Assembly (NCBI GenBank): GCA_009780545.1 | Contig: WQZW01000092.1 | Span: 1-6,328 of the forward strand | From: Treponema sp. | Lineage (GTDB): Bacteria; Spirochaetota; Spirochaetia; Treponematales; Breznakiellaceae | Reading direction: 5' to 3' | DNA: 6,328 nucleotides | Shown here: positions 1-4,612 of the stretch, in pieces | Layout of the letters: each line of letters starts with the position of its first letter | How positions within the stretch are numbered: the stretch's first letter is position 1 | Program-made: the position numbers and the translations under genes | The notes under the pieces: model-generated | What the model was told of the DNA's origin: nothing | The model's database searches: none | The model's input: only the letters and a program-made list of their open reading frames with translations

Positions 1-1
1 G

Positions 2-106
2 AGTGCTTTTTATGAACTTATAAAACTGTGGCTTGATTATGGGATGGTACAAACTCCAAAATATTTAATGGGAATTATGGTGCCGAAGCGCATGAAGAGT
101 AGTTAA
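2..106 (+). CDS. C-terminal fragment of an unidentified plus-strand protein
   Basis: An open frame runs from the left edge (first complete codon at base 2) to a TAA at 104-106 and gives 34 residues ending in PKRMKSS. The stretch looks like a real protein C-terminus: an amphipathic aromatic/Leu segment (FYELIKLWLDYG), then a basic tail. I cannot assign a family. Base composition is strikingly AT-rich (about 35% GC in bases 1-60 by hand count), unlike the rest of the window. It would be convergent with the S41 peptidase gene, whose stop lies only 4 bp away, and there is no room for a terminator between them. A frame this short and AT-rich could be open by chance, so confidence is moderate. Confidence 0.5.
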   Translation, partial: SAFYELIKLWLDYGMVQTPKYLMGIMVPKRMKSS

Positions 107-110
107 GGCC

Positions 111-1607
111 CTACCGCTCATGCGCAAGCCCGTATCTTTCGATAAAGGCCAACACCCGGCCGAGGCTTTCGGTCGGCGGAACCCACAGGTCCGGCATGAA
201 GCCCACGCCCTCGAACTGCGAAAAATCCGGGCGAAGGTTTAGCTGCGTACCAAAGATCACGTTGATGCCGCTGCGGGGAAGACCGTCGCGCATTATTTGC
301 GCCGTAAGGGCCATCCCTCTGGTGTTGGTTCCTACGAAGATCACGTTTTCAAATTGGCGCAGGAGACCCGCGAGAATTTCTCCGGCAGACATTACGTTGC
401 CGTCAGTTAGTACGATCAGAAAACTTTCGTTGGGCAACTTCGAGGAAAAAGATTGTAATAGGGAAGTCCACTCAGGACCGTTACCGCGACCTTCATCATT
501 AGACATCGATCGCAACCTGAACTCCCCAAAGAATTGCCCGAACATCGGCCTCCTCCATGTAAAGGCGTCTATCCAGGCAAGCATGGCATCTTCAAAACCG
601 CCCTTGTGTCCGCGCAAATCCAGCACCACCACCGGCCTCCCGCGCAGCGATTCACCGGATTTCCGGAATCTTATTCTCTCTTCCGCTTCAAGAGAAGTAC
701 TGTCCAAGTGCCTATTTTCGATCACGGGAATGCCGTTTATCTCGTATTGGTGAAAAAGCCTATTGGGCGACACGATATTTGGCATGGGTTGCAAGCGTAT
801 GTCCAGCGATAGTTCCTCGTCTGTCTTCACGGACTCAAGGAGAACCGACATTGGTTGCGGGCCCAGCGGATCCCAGGCTGCGAAATGACCGAAGACGAAG
901 GCCGCCTCGCCGTCGCGAGTAAGCGTGGGAAGAATCCCGTCAACCTTTTGCCCGAGGAACGTGGCCTCGATAAACCTGTATTCAATATTATCAATTGTAG
1001 TAACAAACCCATCATCTATTTTGCGTAGGATGAACTCCTCGTTGATACGTGCGCTAAGCCTGGGAGCCCAAAGCGTTATGTTATGAAGTTGAAAATGGTT
1101 GTCGGCGATTACCGGTCCAAGCCCCGGAACCAGTATGTCGCGGAGAAGTGCCATACCTGTTATGGTATCTGGCATTTTTGCGAGTCGCTCCAGCATGGAA
1201 TTGCGAATTGGTATAAAAACCTCGTCACCGCCGAAATACCGATAGCCGGCGTAACCGTATTTCATCAGATCGAAAAGGAGATTTATATCCTTTGCCGCAT
1301 CCTCGCGCGGAATGCTGTCCGACAGGCGATTCTCTGGCCTAATTTCCCGAAAGCCCTGCCCGGGGGAAAACAATATCCGCAGTTTTTCGTTGGCGATTCT
1401 AAGGTCTTCCTCCCGAGTCAGACCCTGGGTAAGGAAAACATCGGCTCGTTCGCGGAAGTCGTCGGGAAAAGGTGGTAATGCGATTGCACGGTTTGTTTCC
1501 ATTATCTCTCGAAGATGCGGCGGGATGCCGGCGGGCTCGGGATTGGAGCAAGCGGCAAGGAGAAGGGTGAAGAAAACGGTTAAGACAAATCTTGAAAAAC
1601 GTTTCAT
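111..1607 (-). CDS. S41-family peptidase lipoprotein (tricorn/IRBP-like catalytic layout)
   Basis: Predicted 498-residue exported lipoprotein. The ATG at 1607 gives a compact signal peptide: basic MKR, a hydrophobic stretch and the lipobox L17-A-A-C20, so the mature protein should be lipid-anchored at Cys20. An AGGA about 10 bases upstream supports this start. The C-terminal half carries S41 hallmarks: VVVLDLRGHKGG (around 326-337, as in the family's LDLRGNGGG) and the nucleophile motif DGNVMSAGE with Ser407. Tail-specific proteases (E. coli Prc) have Lys 25 residues after the Ser; here that position is Met432, in GTNTRGM. Upstream, ADNH with His171 matches the D-G-H motif of tricorn/IRBP-type S41 proteins, which use Ser/His chemistry. 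I see no clear PDZ domain. The role is unknown; it may process or degrade secreted peptides. It lies 134 bp downstream of a double-glycine peptide gene on the same strand. GC is near 50%, lower than the genes to the right. The family call is firm and the substrate is unknown. Confidence 0.88.
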   Translation of the reverse strand: MKRFSRFVLTVFFTLLLAACSNPEPAGIPPHLREIMETNRAIALPPFPDDFRERADVFLTQGLTREEDLRIANEKLRILFSPGQGFREIRPENRLSDSIPREDAAKDINLLFDLMKYGYAGYRYFGGDEVFIPIRNSMLERLAKMPDTITGMALLRDILVPGLGPVIADNHFQLHNITLWAPRLSARINEEFILRKIDDGFVTTIDNIEYRFIEATFLGQKVDGILPTLTRDGEAAFVFGHFAAWDPLGPQPMSVLLESVKTDEELSLDIRLQPMPNIVSPNRLFHQYEINGIPVIENRHLDSTSLEAEERIRFRKSGESLRGRPVVVLDLRGHKGGFEDAMLAWIDAFTWRRPMFGQFFGEFRLRSMSNDEGRGNGPEWTSLLQSFSSKLPNESFLIVLTDGNVMSAGEILAGLLRQFENVIFVGTNTRGMALTAQIMRDGLPRSGINVIFGTQLNLRPDFSQFEGVGFMPDLWVPPTESLGRVLAFIERYGLAHER

Positions 1608-1685
1608 GTGCGGTTTCCTAACAAGGACGCGATCCGGTGCCGACGCAAGGAGTTCCCCTTGCCAGCCACGACAAACTGCATGGAA

Positions 1686-1733
1686 GCGGGCTCTTGCCTG
1701 ACGAAACGTTTGAGCCATGTGGCAAGAACCCGC
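1686..1733 (-). other. 13-bp stem-loop between the peptide gene and the S41 gene
   Basis: Bases 1686-1698 (GCGGGCTCTTGCC) and 1721-1733 (GGCAAGAACCCGC) are inverted repeats matching at 12 of 13 positions. In minus-strand RNA the mismatch becomes a G-U wobble, so the stem would be 13 bp with a 22-nt loop. No U-run follows the stem in the minus direction, so it is not a classical intrinsic terminator. It may be a transcript-stabilising or processing hairpin giving unequal expression of the peptide and the downstream peptidase, as is common in bacteriocin operons; this role is inferred. Confidence 0.6.
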
Positions 1734-1740
1734 CCCCCCC
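1733..1740. repeat. C8/G8 homopolymer tract
   Basis: Eight consecutive C on the plus strand (G8 on the coding strand) begin two bases after the stop codon of the small peptide gene and abut the stem-loop. Tracts of this length are prone to slippage. The tract lies outside any frame, so length changes would alter spacing or RNA structure, not a protein. Confidence 0.7.
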
Positions 1741-1741
1741 T

Positions 1742-1927
1742 TTAGAGGTTGTGGATTATATCACCGATGCCGCCGCCTTTGGGGCGATCAGGGGGAGGAG
1801 GTCGGTTGAACCCGCCATCAGCGACAATGATCGGCTCGGTCCCACCTATACCCCCGTTCACCCTTTCCAGCTCTTCCTGCCCGACGACAGAAAATCCGTC
1901 CACGTTCATGAAGCCGTTTGTGTCCAT
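1742..1927 (-). CDS. double-glycine leader peptide (bacteriocin/pheromone-like precursor)
   Basis: A 61-residue peptide preceded by a strong ribosome binding site (AGGAGG at 1933-1938, 5 nt from the ATG). Residues 15-26 fit the double-glycine leader recognised by C39-peptidase ABC transporters: V15 at -12, E19 at -8, L20 at -7, V23 at -4 and Gly25-Gly26 at -2/-1. Cleavage after Gly26 would release a 35-residue core beginning IGGTEP. The core is rich in Gly and Pro (a PPPP run at 43-46, GGG at 51-53), ends in DIIHNL, and has no Cys and a single Thr, so disulfide- or lanthionine-type structure is not expected. Further Gly-Gly pairs at 28-29 and 38-39 offer alternative cut sites. It is probably exported as a bacteriocin, signal or surface peptide; no transporter or modifying enzyme lies in the window. 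The S41 lipoprotein gene follows on the same strand. The gene is well supported and the leader assignment strong; the function of the core is unknown. Confidence 0.8.
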   Translation of the reverse strand: MDTNGFMNVDGFSVVGQEELERVNGGIGGTEPIIVADGGFNRPPPPDRPKGGGIGDIIHNL

Positions 1928-2064
1928 GACATCCTCCTATTTTTCCTGACCACACAACTATGATCACTTGTCACGTAGCCAAGAAGCAGAATCCCGTCTC
2001 CCATATAGGACACGGTTGCTCAATGCCAGGCGATCGCTTACTTTCATGGCATCTTACATGCTCA

Positions 2065-2093
2065 AGCGTAATACCGCATCCTTCACCTGTCAA
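2065..2093 (-). promoter_or_regulatory. candidate sigma-70 promoter for the peptide gene
   Basis: Reading the minus strand, a perfect -35 hexamer TTGACA (2088-2093) is followed after exactly 17 bp by TACGCT (2065-2070), a weak -10. A/T tracts just upstream of the -35 (about 2094-2112) resemble an UP element. Transcription would start near 2058 and leave an untranslated leader of about 130 nt before the ATG at 1927. A short stem (2023-2028 with 2047-2052, 6 bp) lies in that leader. Position and -35 support it; the poor -10 lowers confidence. Confidence 0.45.
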
Positions 2094-2161
2094 GAAAATT
2101 TTTCAACAAAAAGACAAGATTCGCCTGCGACTTTCCCGCTGAAACGCCTGTTCTCAACACC

Positions 2162-2956
2162 CTATCCGGCAACGTCAACCGGGTAACTCACTTTCCACAA
2201 AAACAGTCCCTGCGGCGGAATCGTCGGCCCGGCAAGCTTTCGGTCGCAGGATGCGATGATGTCGGCAAGCTCGCCGGGCGGGGTGCCGAGGCCCTCGTAG
2301 TGGAGCAGGGTGCCGGCGACCGAGCGGACCATCTTCCAGAGGAAGGCGTTGGCGGCGATCTCGAAGACCAGTCTGTCGCCCTGGACGAGAAACAGGGCAC
2401 GGTGAATGTTCCGACAGGGCGAGCCCCCCCGCACCAGCGAGGAATCGCCTGCGGCGGCAAAGATCGAGCAGTCCATTTCGCCTGCGAGAAGCCGGCAGTA
2501 GGCGTTCAGCAGGGCAATGTCCGGCCGCAGGCGGAGGTGCAGGGCGTAGCGGCTCTCGTGGGGCAGGACCTGCCGGCCGGGGATAAAGAAGTAGCGGTAG
2601 GTTCGGGCCCTCGCATCGAAGCGGGCGTGGAAACCGGGCCGTTCCGGGCGACTTTCCAGGATGCGGACGTCCCGGGGCAGGATGCTGTTCAGGGCCGGGA
2701 GGAAGCGTTCCGGTTCCATGCTTTCGATGTCGGTATCGAAGGCGGCGACCTGGCCGGCCGCATGCACCCCGGCATCGGTGCGGCCCGCGGCATTGACGGC
2801 CACCGGCCTTTTGTGGATGCGGGCAAGGGCCGCCTCCAGGCAACCCTGCACGGTCCGCGGCTGCCCTTTCGGATGGCCTGAGTGCCCGCCCGCCTGTGTC
2901 TGCCAGCCGGAGAAGTCCGTCCCGTCGTAGGCAAGGCGTAGGGCGATGGTCCGCAT
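2162..2956 (-). CDS. truA: tRNA pseudouridine(38-40) synthase TruA
   Basis: A 264-residue cytoplasmic enzyme that isomerises uridines 38, 39 and 40 in the anticodon stem-loop of tRNAs to pseudouridine. Family motifs are all present in order: the N-terminal LAYDGTDFSGWQ (8-19), RTVQGCLEAAL (34-44), the catalytic loop AAGRTDAGVHA with the nucleophile Asp61 (Asp60 in E. coli), FHARFDARARTYRYFF in the middle, and FLWKMVRSVAGTLL in the C-terminal half. Length is normal (about 245-270). Between the GWQ and RTVQG motifs it carries roughly ten extra polar residues (about 22-33, Gly/His-rich) compared with typical TruA. The ATG shares one base with the TGA of the DUF2225 gene (TGATG), which implies translational coupling. 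The gene ends in TAG. No convincing terminator follows it. The identification is secure. Confidence 0.97.
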   Translation of the reverse strand: MRTIALRLAYDGTDFSGWQTQAGGHSGHPKGQPRTVQGCLEAALARIHKRPVAVNAAGRTDAGVHAAGQVAAFDTDIESMEPERFLPALNSILPRDVRILESRPERPGFHARFDARARTYRYFFIPGRQVLPHESRYALHLRLRPDIALLNAYCRLLAGEMDCSIFAAAGDSSLVRGGSPCRNIHRALFLVQGDRLVFEIAANAFLWKMVRSVAGTLLHYEGLGTPPGELADIIASCDRKLAGPTIPPQGLFLWKVSYPVDVAG

Positions 2957-3822
2957 CAGCCTTTTTTCAGGCTTTCCAGTTCGGCGTGGATGGTGTTGTA
3001 CAGCTTCCGGGCGATGTCCAGGAAGGCCCCCGGCTTGTCCTTGGACATCTTGCCCATCCCGAATAGCCGCGCCACCGTCCGCCGCGCCTCCTCGAGCGAG
3101 TTGATCCTGTCCTCCTCGCTCTCCCCCTTGGGGCCGTAATTAAAACGGAGGTAGGCGCAGAGGTACAGCATGCCCTCGTAGGAGTAGTTCTTGTCGATGT
3201 CCGGACCGAAGTTTTTCAGTGCGGACATGATCTCCGTGCCGGCCTGCTCCTTCGACAGGGCCTCGCAGTAGAAGTATTGGGCTTTCTGGCGGAACAGGGT
3301 GGCCAGCCAGTCGTAGTTATGTCCGGGATACAAGGCGTTCAGCTCGTCGAGCATCCAGGCCGACCGCAGGGCGGCAACTCCCCGCTTTATCGTGGGGGAA
3401 GCGTCCCGTTCGTAGAAGTCGTAGCAACGGAGGGCCAGATAGTGGGATGCGGCCCCTTCCATCAGGCGGCGGGGCTTGAAGAAATCGGTACCGGGAAAAA
3501 TCCGCAGGGCCTCCTCCTTTCGGCGGGAACAGTCCGAGCGGGCGACATTCACACGGGACCGGGGAAACAAGGGAAAGTCCGTCTCGGTGGAGGCAAACCA
3601 GCACAAGGGACAGACCACGATGTAGTAGGCCAGGGGATACACCGGCCCGTAACGCACCGAGGGCTGGAAAAGCCGATGCAGCTCCTCGGTCAGTGCCCCG
3701 GCAATCAGCCTGCCGCCGCCGGAAAGTAGCTCTTCCTTGTGAAAAACCTCGCCGCAGACCGGGCAGGAATATTCCTTCTTCGACATAAAAGAGACCTTCA
3801 GTTCACGCTCTTCCTTGTTCAC
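2956..3822 (-). CDS. DUF2225 zinc-ribbon-like protein
   Basis: A 288-residue soluble protein matching DUF2225. It has an N-terminal CPVC pair (Cys20, Cys23), a stretch of about 45 residues containing GGGRLIAG and YGPVYPLAYYIVVC, then a second pair CPLC (Cys71, Cys74) followed by WFASTETDF. The two CxxC pairs probably bind one zinc. The rest is mostly helical, as expected for this family. Molecular function is unknown; the family is found in spirochaetes and Firmicutes. I chose the GTG at 3822 because GGAGGA (3826-3831) lies just upstream. An in-frame ATG at 3786 (276 residues, AAGG 8 nt upstream) is the alternative and keeps all motifs. It is coupled to truA by a one-base overlap, and the repeat-rich gap separates it from acpS. 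The family call is good and the start is moderately sure. Confidence 0.87.
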   Translation of the reverse strand: MNKEERELKVSFMSKKEYSCPVCGEVFHKEELLSGGGRLIAGALTEELHRLFQPSVRYGPVYPLAYYIVVCPLCWFASTETDFPLFPRSRVNVARSDCSRRKEEALRIFPGTDFFKPRRLMEGAASHYLALRCYDFYERDASPTIKRGVAALRSAWMLDELNALYPGHNYDWLATLFRQKAQYFYCEALSKEQAGTEIMSALKNFGPDIDKNYSYEGMLYLCAYLRFNYGPKGESEEDRINSLEEARRTVARLFGMGKMSKDKPGAFLDIARKLYNTIHAELESLKKG

Positions 3823-3925
3823 TCTTCCTCCATTAAAAACGGTTAAATCCCGATACACGGAAATCAATTCATAATGCGCGGGGGGACAACCCCCCTTCGC
3901 TCCAGACTTGCTACCATTACGGTGT

Positions 3926-3948
3926 GGAGTTTGGCTTCGCAAAACTCC
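3926..3948. repeat. 23-bp palindromic repeat, copy 1
   Basis: An imperfect palindrome with arms GGAGTTTGGC and GCAAAACTCC around a 3-nt loop (TTC). It matches the copy at 4170-4192 at 21 of 23 positions in the same orientation. One arm mismatch (the second G of TTTGG) is repaired in copy 2. Confidence 0.75.
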
Positions 3949-3951
3949 TAA

Positions 3952-3988
3952 AAGAATTGCGGAGTGCCTACGGCACGTAGCAATTCTT
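3952..3988. repeat. nested inverted repeat (9-bp outer, 5-bp inner stem)
   Basis: The outer arms AAGAATTGC (3952-3960) and GCAATTCTT (3980-3988) match perfectly. Inside them, GTGCC (3964-3968) and GGCAC (3972-3976) pair around a TAC loop. On the minus strand the outer stem ends in a short T-rich run, but the geometry is not that of a standard terminator. Confidence 0.7.
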
Positions 3989-4140
3989 ACGCTACCCCCC
4001 GAACGGGGCGGCCAATGAATGCGCGCGTAGTGCGTGGATGAAAAAGGCTCCACGCCGAGAGCGCCAATAAAGGCGCCCGAAACGAAAAATGGCGCGAAGG
4101 CTCTAGCCTGAGCAGTGCGCGACCACCCCGTAACGCCCCG

Positions 4141-4167
4141 ATCCAATCTACCGAAGGCAGATTGGAT
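4141..4167. repeat. 9-bp inverted repeat
   Basis: The arms ATCCAATCT (4141-4149) and AGATTGGAT (4159-4167) are perfectly complementary. Within the 9-nt loop a further CC/GG pair encloses GAA. It is immediately followed by the second 23-bp palindrome, so the two may form adjoining hairpins. Confidence 0.7.
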
Positions 4168-4169
4168 TC

Positions 4170-4192
4170 GGAGTTTTGCTACGCAAAACTCC
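4170..4192. repeat. 23-bp palindromic repeat, copy 2
   Basis: A perfect hairpin with 10-bp arms GGAGTTTTGC and GCAAAACTCC around TAC. It is a near-identical direct copy of 3926-3948, and the pair brackets about 220 bp of the palindrome-rich gap. It lies 48 bp downstream of the acpS stop. No T-run follows it on the minus strand. Confidence 0.75.
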
Positions 4193-4240
4193 ACCCCGCC
4201 GGTAAACCGCCGGCATTTCCGCAAGCCCAAGCCCGGCGGA

Positions 4241-4612
4241 TTAGTCCTTTTCAAGTACCACCATCGCCGCCGCGTATTCACCCTCGTGGCTTATCGAAAG
4301 GTGAATCCCGTTTGCCCCGCTTTTCTCCAGCGCCTTTTTCGCCGTTCCTGCCAGGCAAAGCTCCGGACGGCCGCAAGGCCCGTCCTTCACCCTGATGTCC
4401 CGCAGGGCGATGCCGACCAGTCCCGTTCCCAGGGCCTTACCGAAAGCCTCCTTGGCGGCAAAGCGGCCGGCCAGGGAAAGTGCCGCCCCGGAACCCCGGC
4501 CCAGAACGGCCCGTGCCTCGGCCTCGTCGAAGTACCGCATCAGAAGGCCCGTTTCCGGCCAACGCCCCATCCGGGCGGCCTTCACCAAATCGAGTCCTAT
4601 CCCTATGATCAA
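4241..4612 (-). CDS. acpS: holo-[acyl-carrier-protein] synthase AcpS
   Basis: A 123-residue cytoplasmic enzyme that moves 4'-phosphopantetheine from CoA onto a serine of acyl carrier protein, activating it for fatty acid synthesis. Family motifs: IIGIGLDLVKAARM at the N-terminus with the Mg-binding Asp8; GRFAAKEAFGKALGTG (49-64) with Glu55, the other conserved metal ligand, and Lys59; and LSISHEGEYAAAMVV near the C-terminus (105-119). Length is typical (about 120-126). The start is TTG at 4612, because IIGIGLD must begin at the very N-terminus and no ATG is available; AAGGTG lies about 9 nt upstream. TTGA overlaps this start with the TGA of the YbbR gene, so translation is probably coupled and restrained by the weak codon. 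The stop is TAA. After it comes the repeat-rich gap. The identification is secure. Confidence 0.95.
   Translation of the reverse strand: MIIGIGLDLVKAARMGRWPETGLLMRYFDEAEARAVLGRGSGAALSLAGRFAAKEAFGKALGTGLVGIALRDIRVKDGPCGRPELCLAGTAKKALEKSGANGIHLSISHEGEYAAAMVVLEKD

Larger units (their letters stand above)
3880..4216. repeat. mosaic of inverted repeats filling the acpS-DUF2225 gap
   Basis: The 418 bp between the DUF2225 start and the acpS stop contain no credible gene, only a dense run of palindromes. By position these are: G6-acaa-C6 (3880-3895); a 23-bp palindrome (3926-3948); a double-nested stem (3952-3988); CCCCG-aa-CGGGG (3997-4008); GCGTGGA/TCCACGC (4032-4055); GCGCC/GGCGC (4061-4076); AGGCT/AGCCT (4098-4109); ATCCAATCT/AGATTGGAT (4141-4167); a second copy of the 23-bp palindrome (4170-4192); and a tandem CCGCCGG pair (about 4198-4215). 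The minus-strand frame stays open across it, but the translation looks like noise. It is probably a dispersed intergenic repeat element or a structured RNA; I see no transposase and no target duplication. Confidence 0.7.

Noticed and set aside
196..1701. Several plus-strand frames of 90-185 codons across the S41 gene
   Set aside because: They are antisense to a gene with clear family motifs, have no ribosome sites and overlap each other.
1608..1718. N-terminal extension of the S41 protein to an ATG at 1718
   Set aside because: It would bury the lipoprotein signal peptide 37 residues inside. The upstream ATG sits in a hairpin loop with no good ribosome site.
2030..2037. GCGATCGC octamer, like the cyanobacterial HIP1 repeat
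   Set aside because: It is a single occurrence in the window and nothing else suggests a cyanobacterium.
2094..2161. Intrinsic terminator after truA
   Set aside because: A small bulged stem and a later T5 run are present, but they are too far apart and the stem is too weak.
1960..2186. Two overlapping plus-strand frames of 60-72 codons between truA and the peptide gene
   Set aside because: Weak starts and unprotein-like translations; they run over the promoter-like site and one enters the end of truA.
2175..2881. Long alternative frames on both strands across truA (about 190-220 codons)
   Set aside because: These are shadows of truA caused by high GC; only the truA frame carries conserved motifs.
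3832..3872. Promoter for the DUF2225 gene
   Set aside because: The region is A/T-rich with a TTGATT, but no -10 lies at a proper distance, so I did not annotate it.
3823..4281. N-terminal extension of the DUF2225 frame to a start at 4281
   Set aside because: The extra 150 or so residues are the translation of palindromic repeats and of the antisense of acpS. They show no domain-like sequence, and a GGAGGA site marks a start at 3822.
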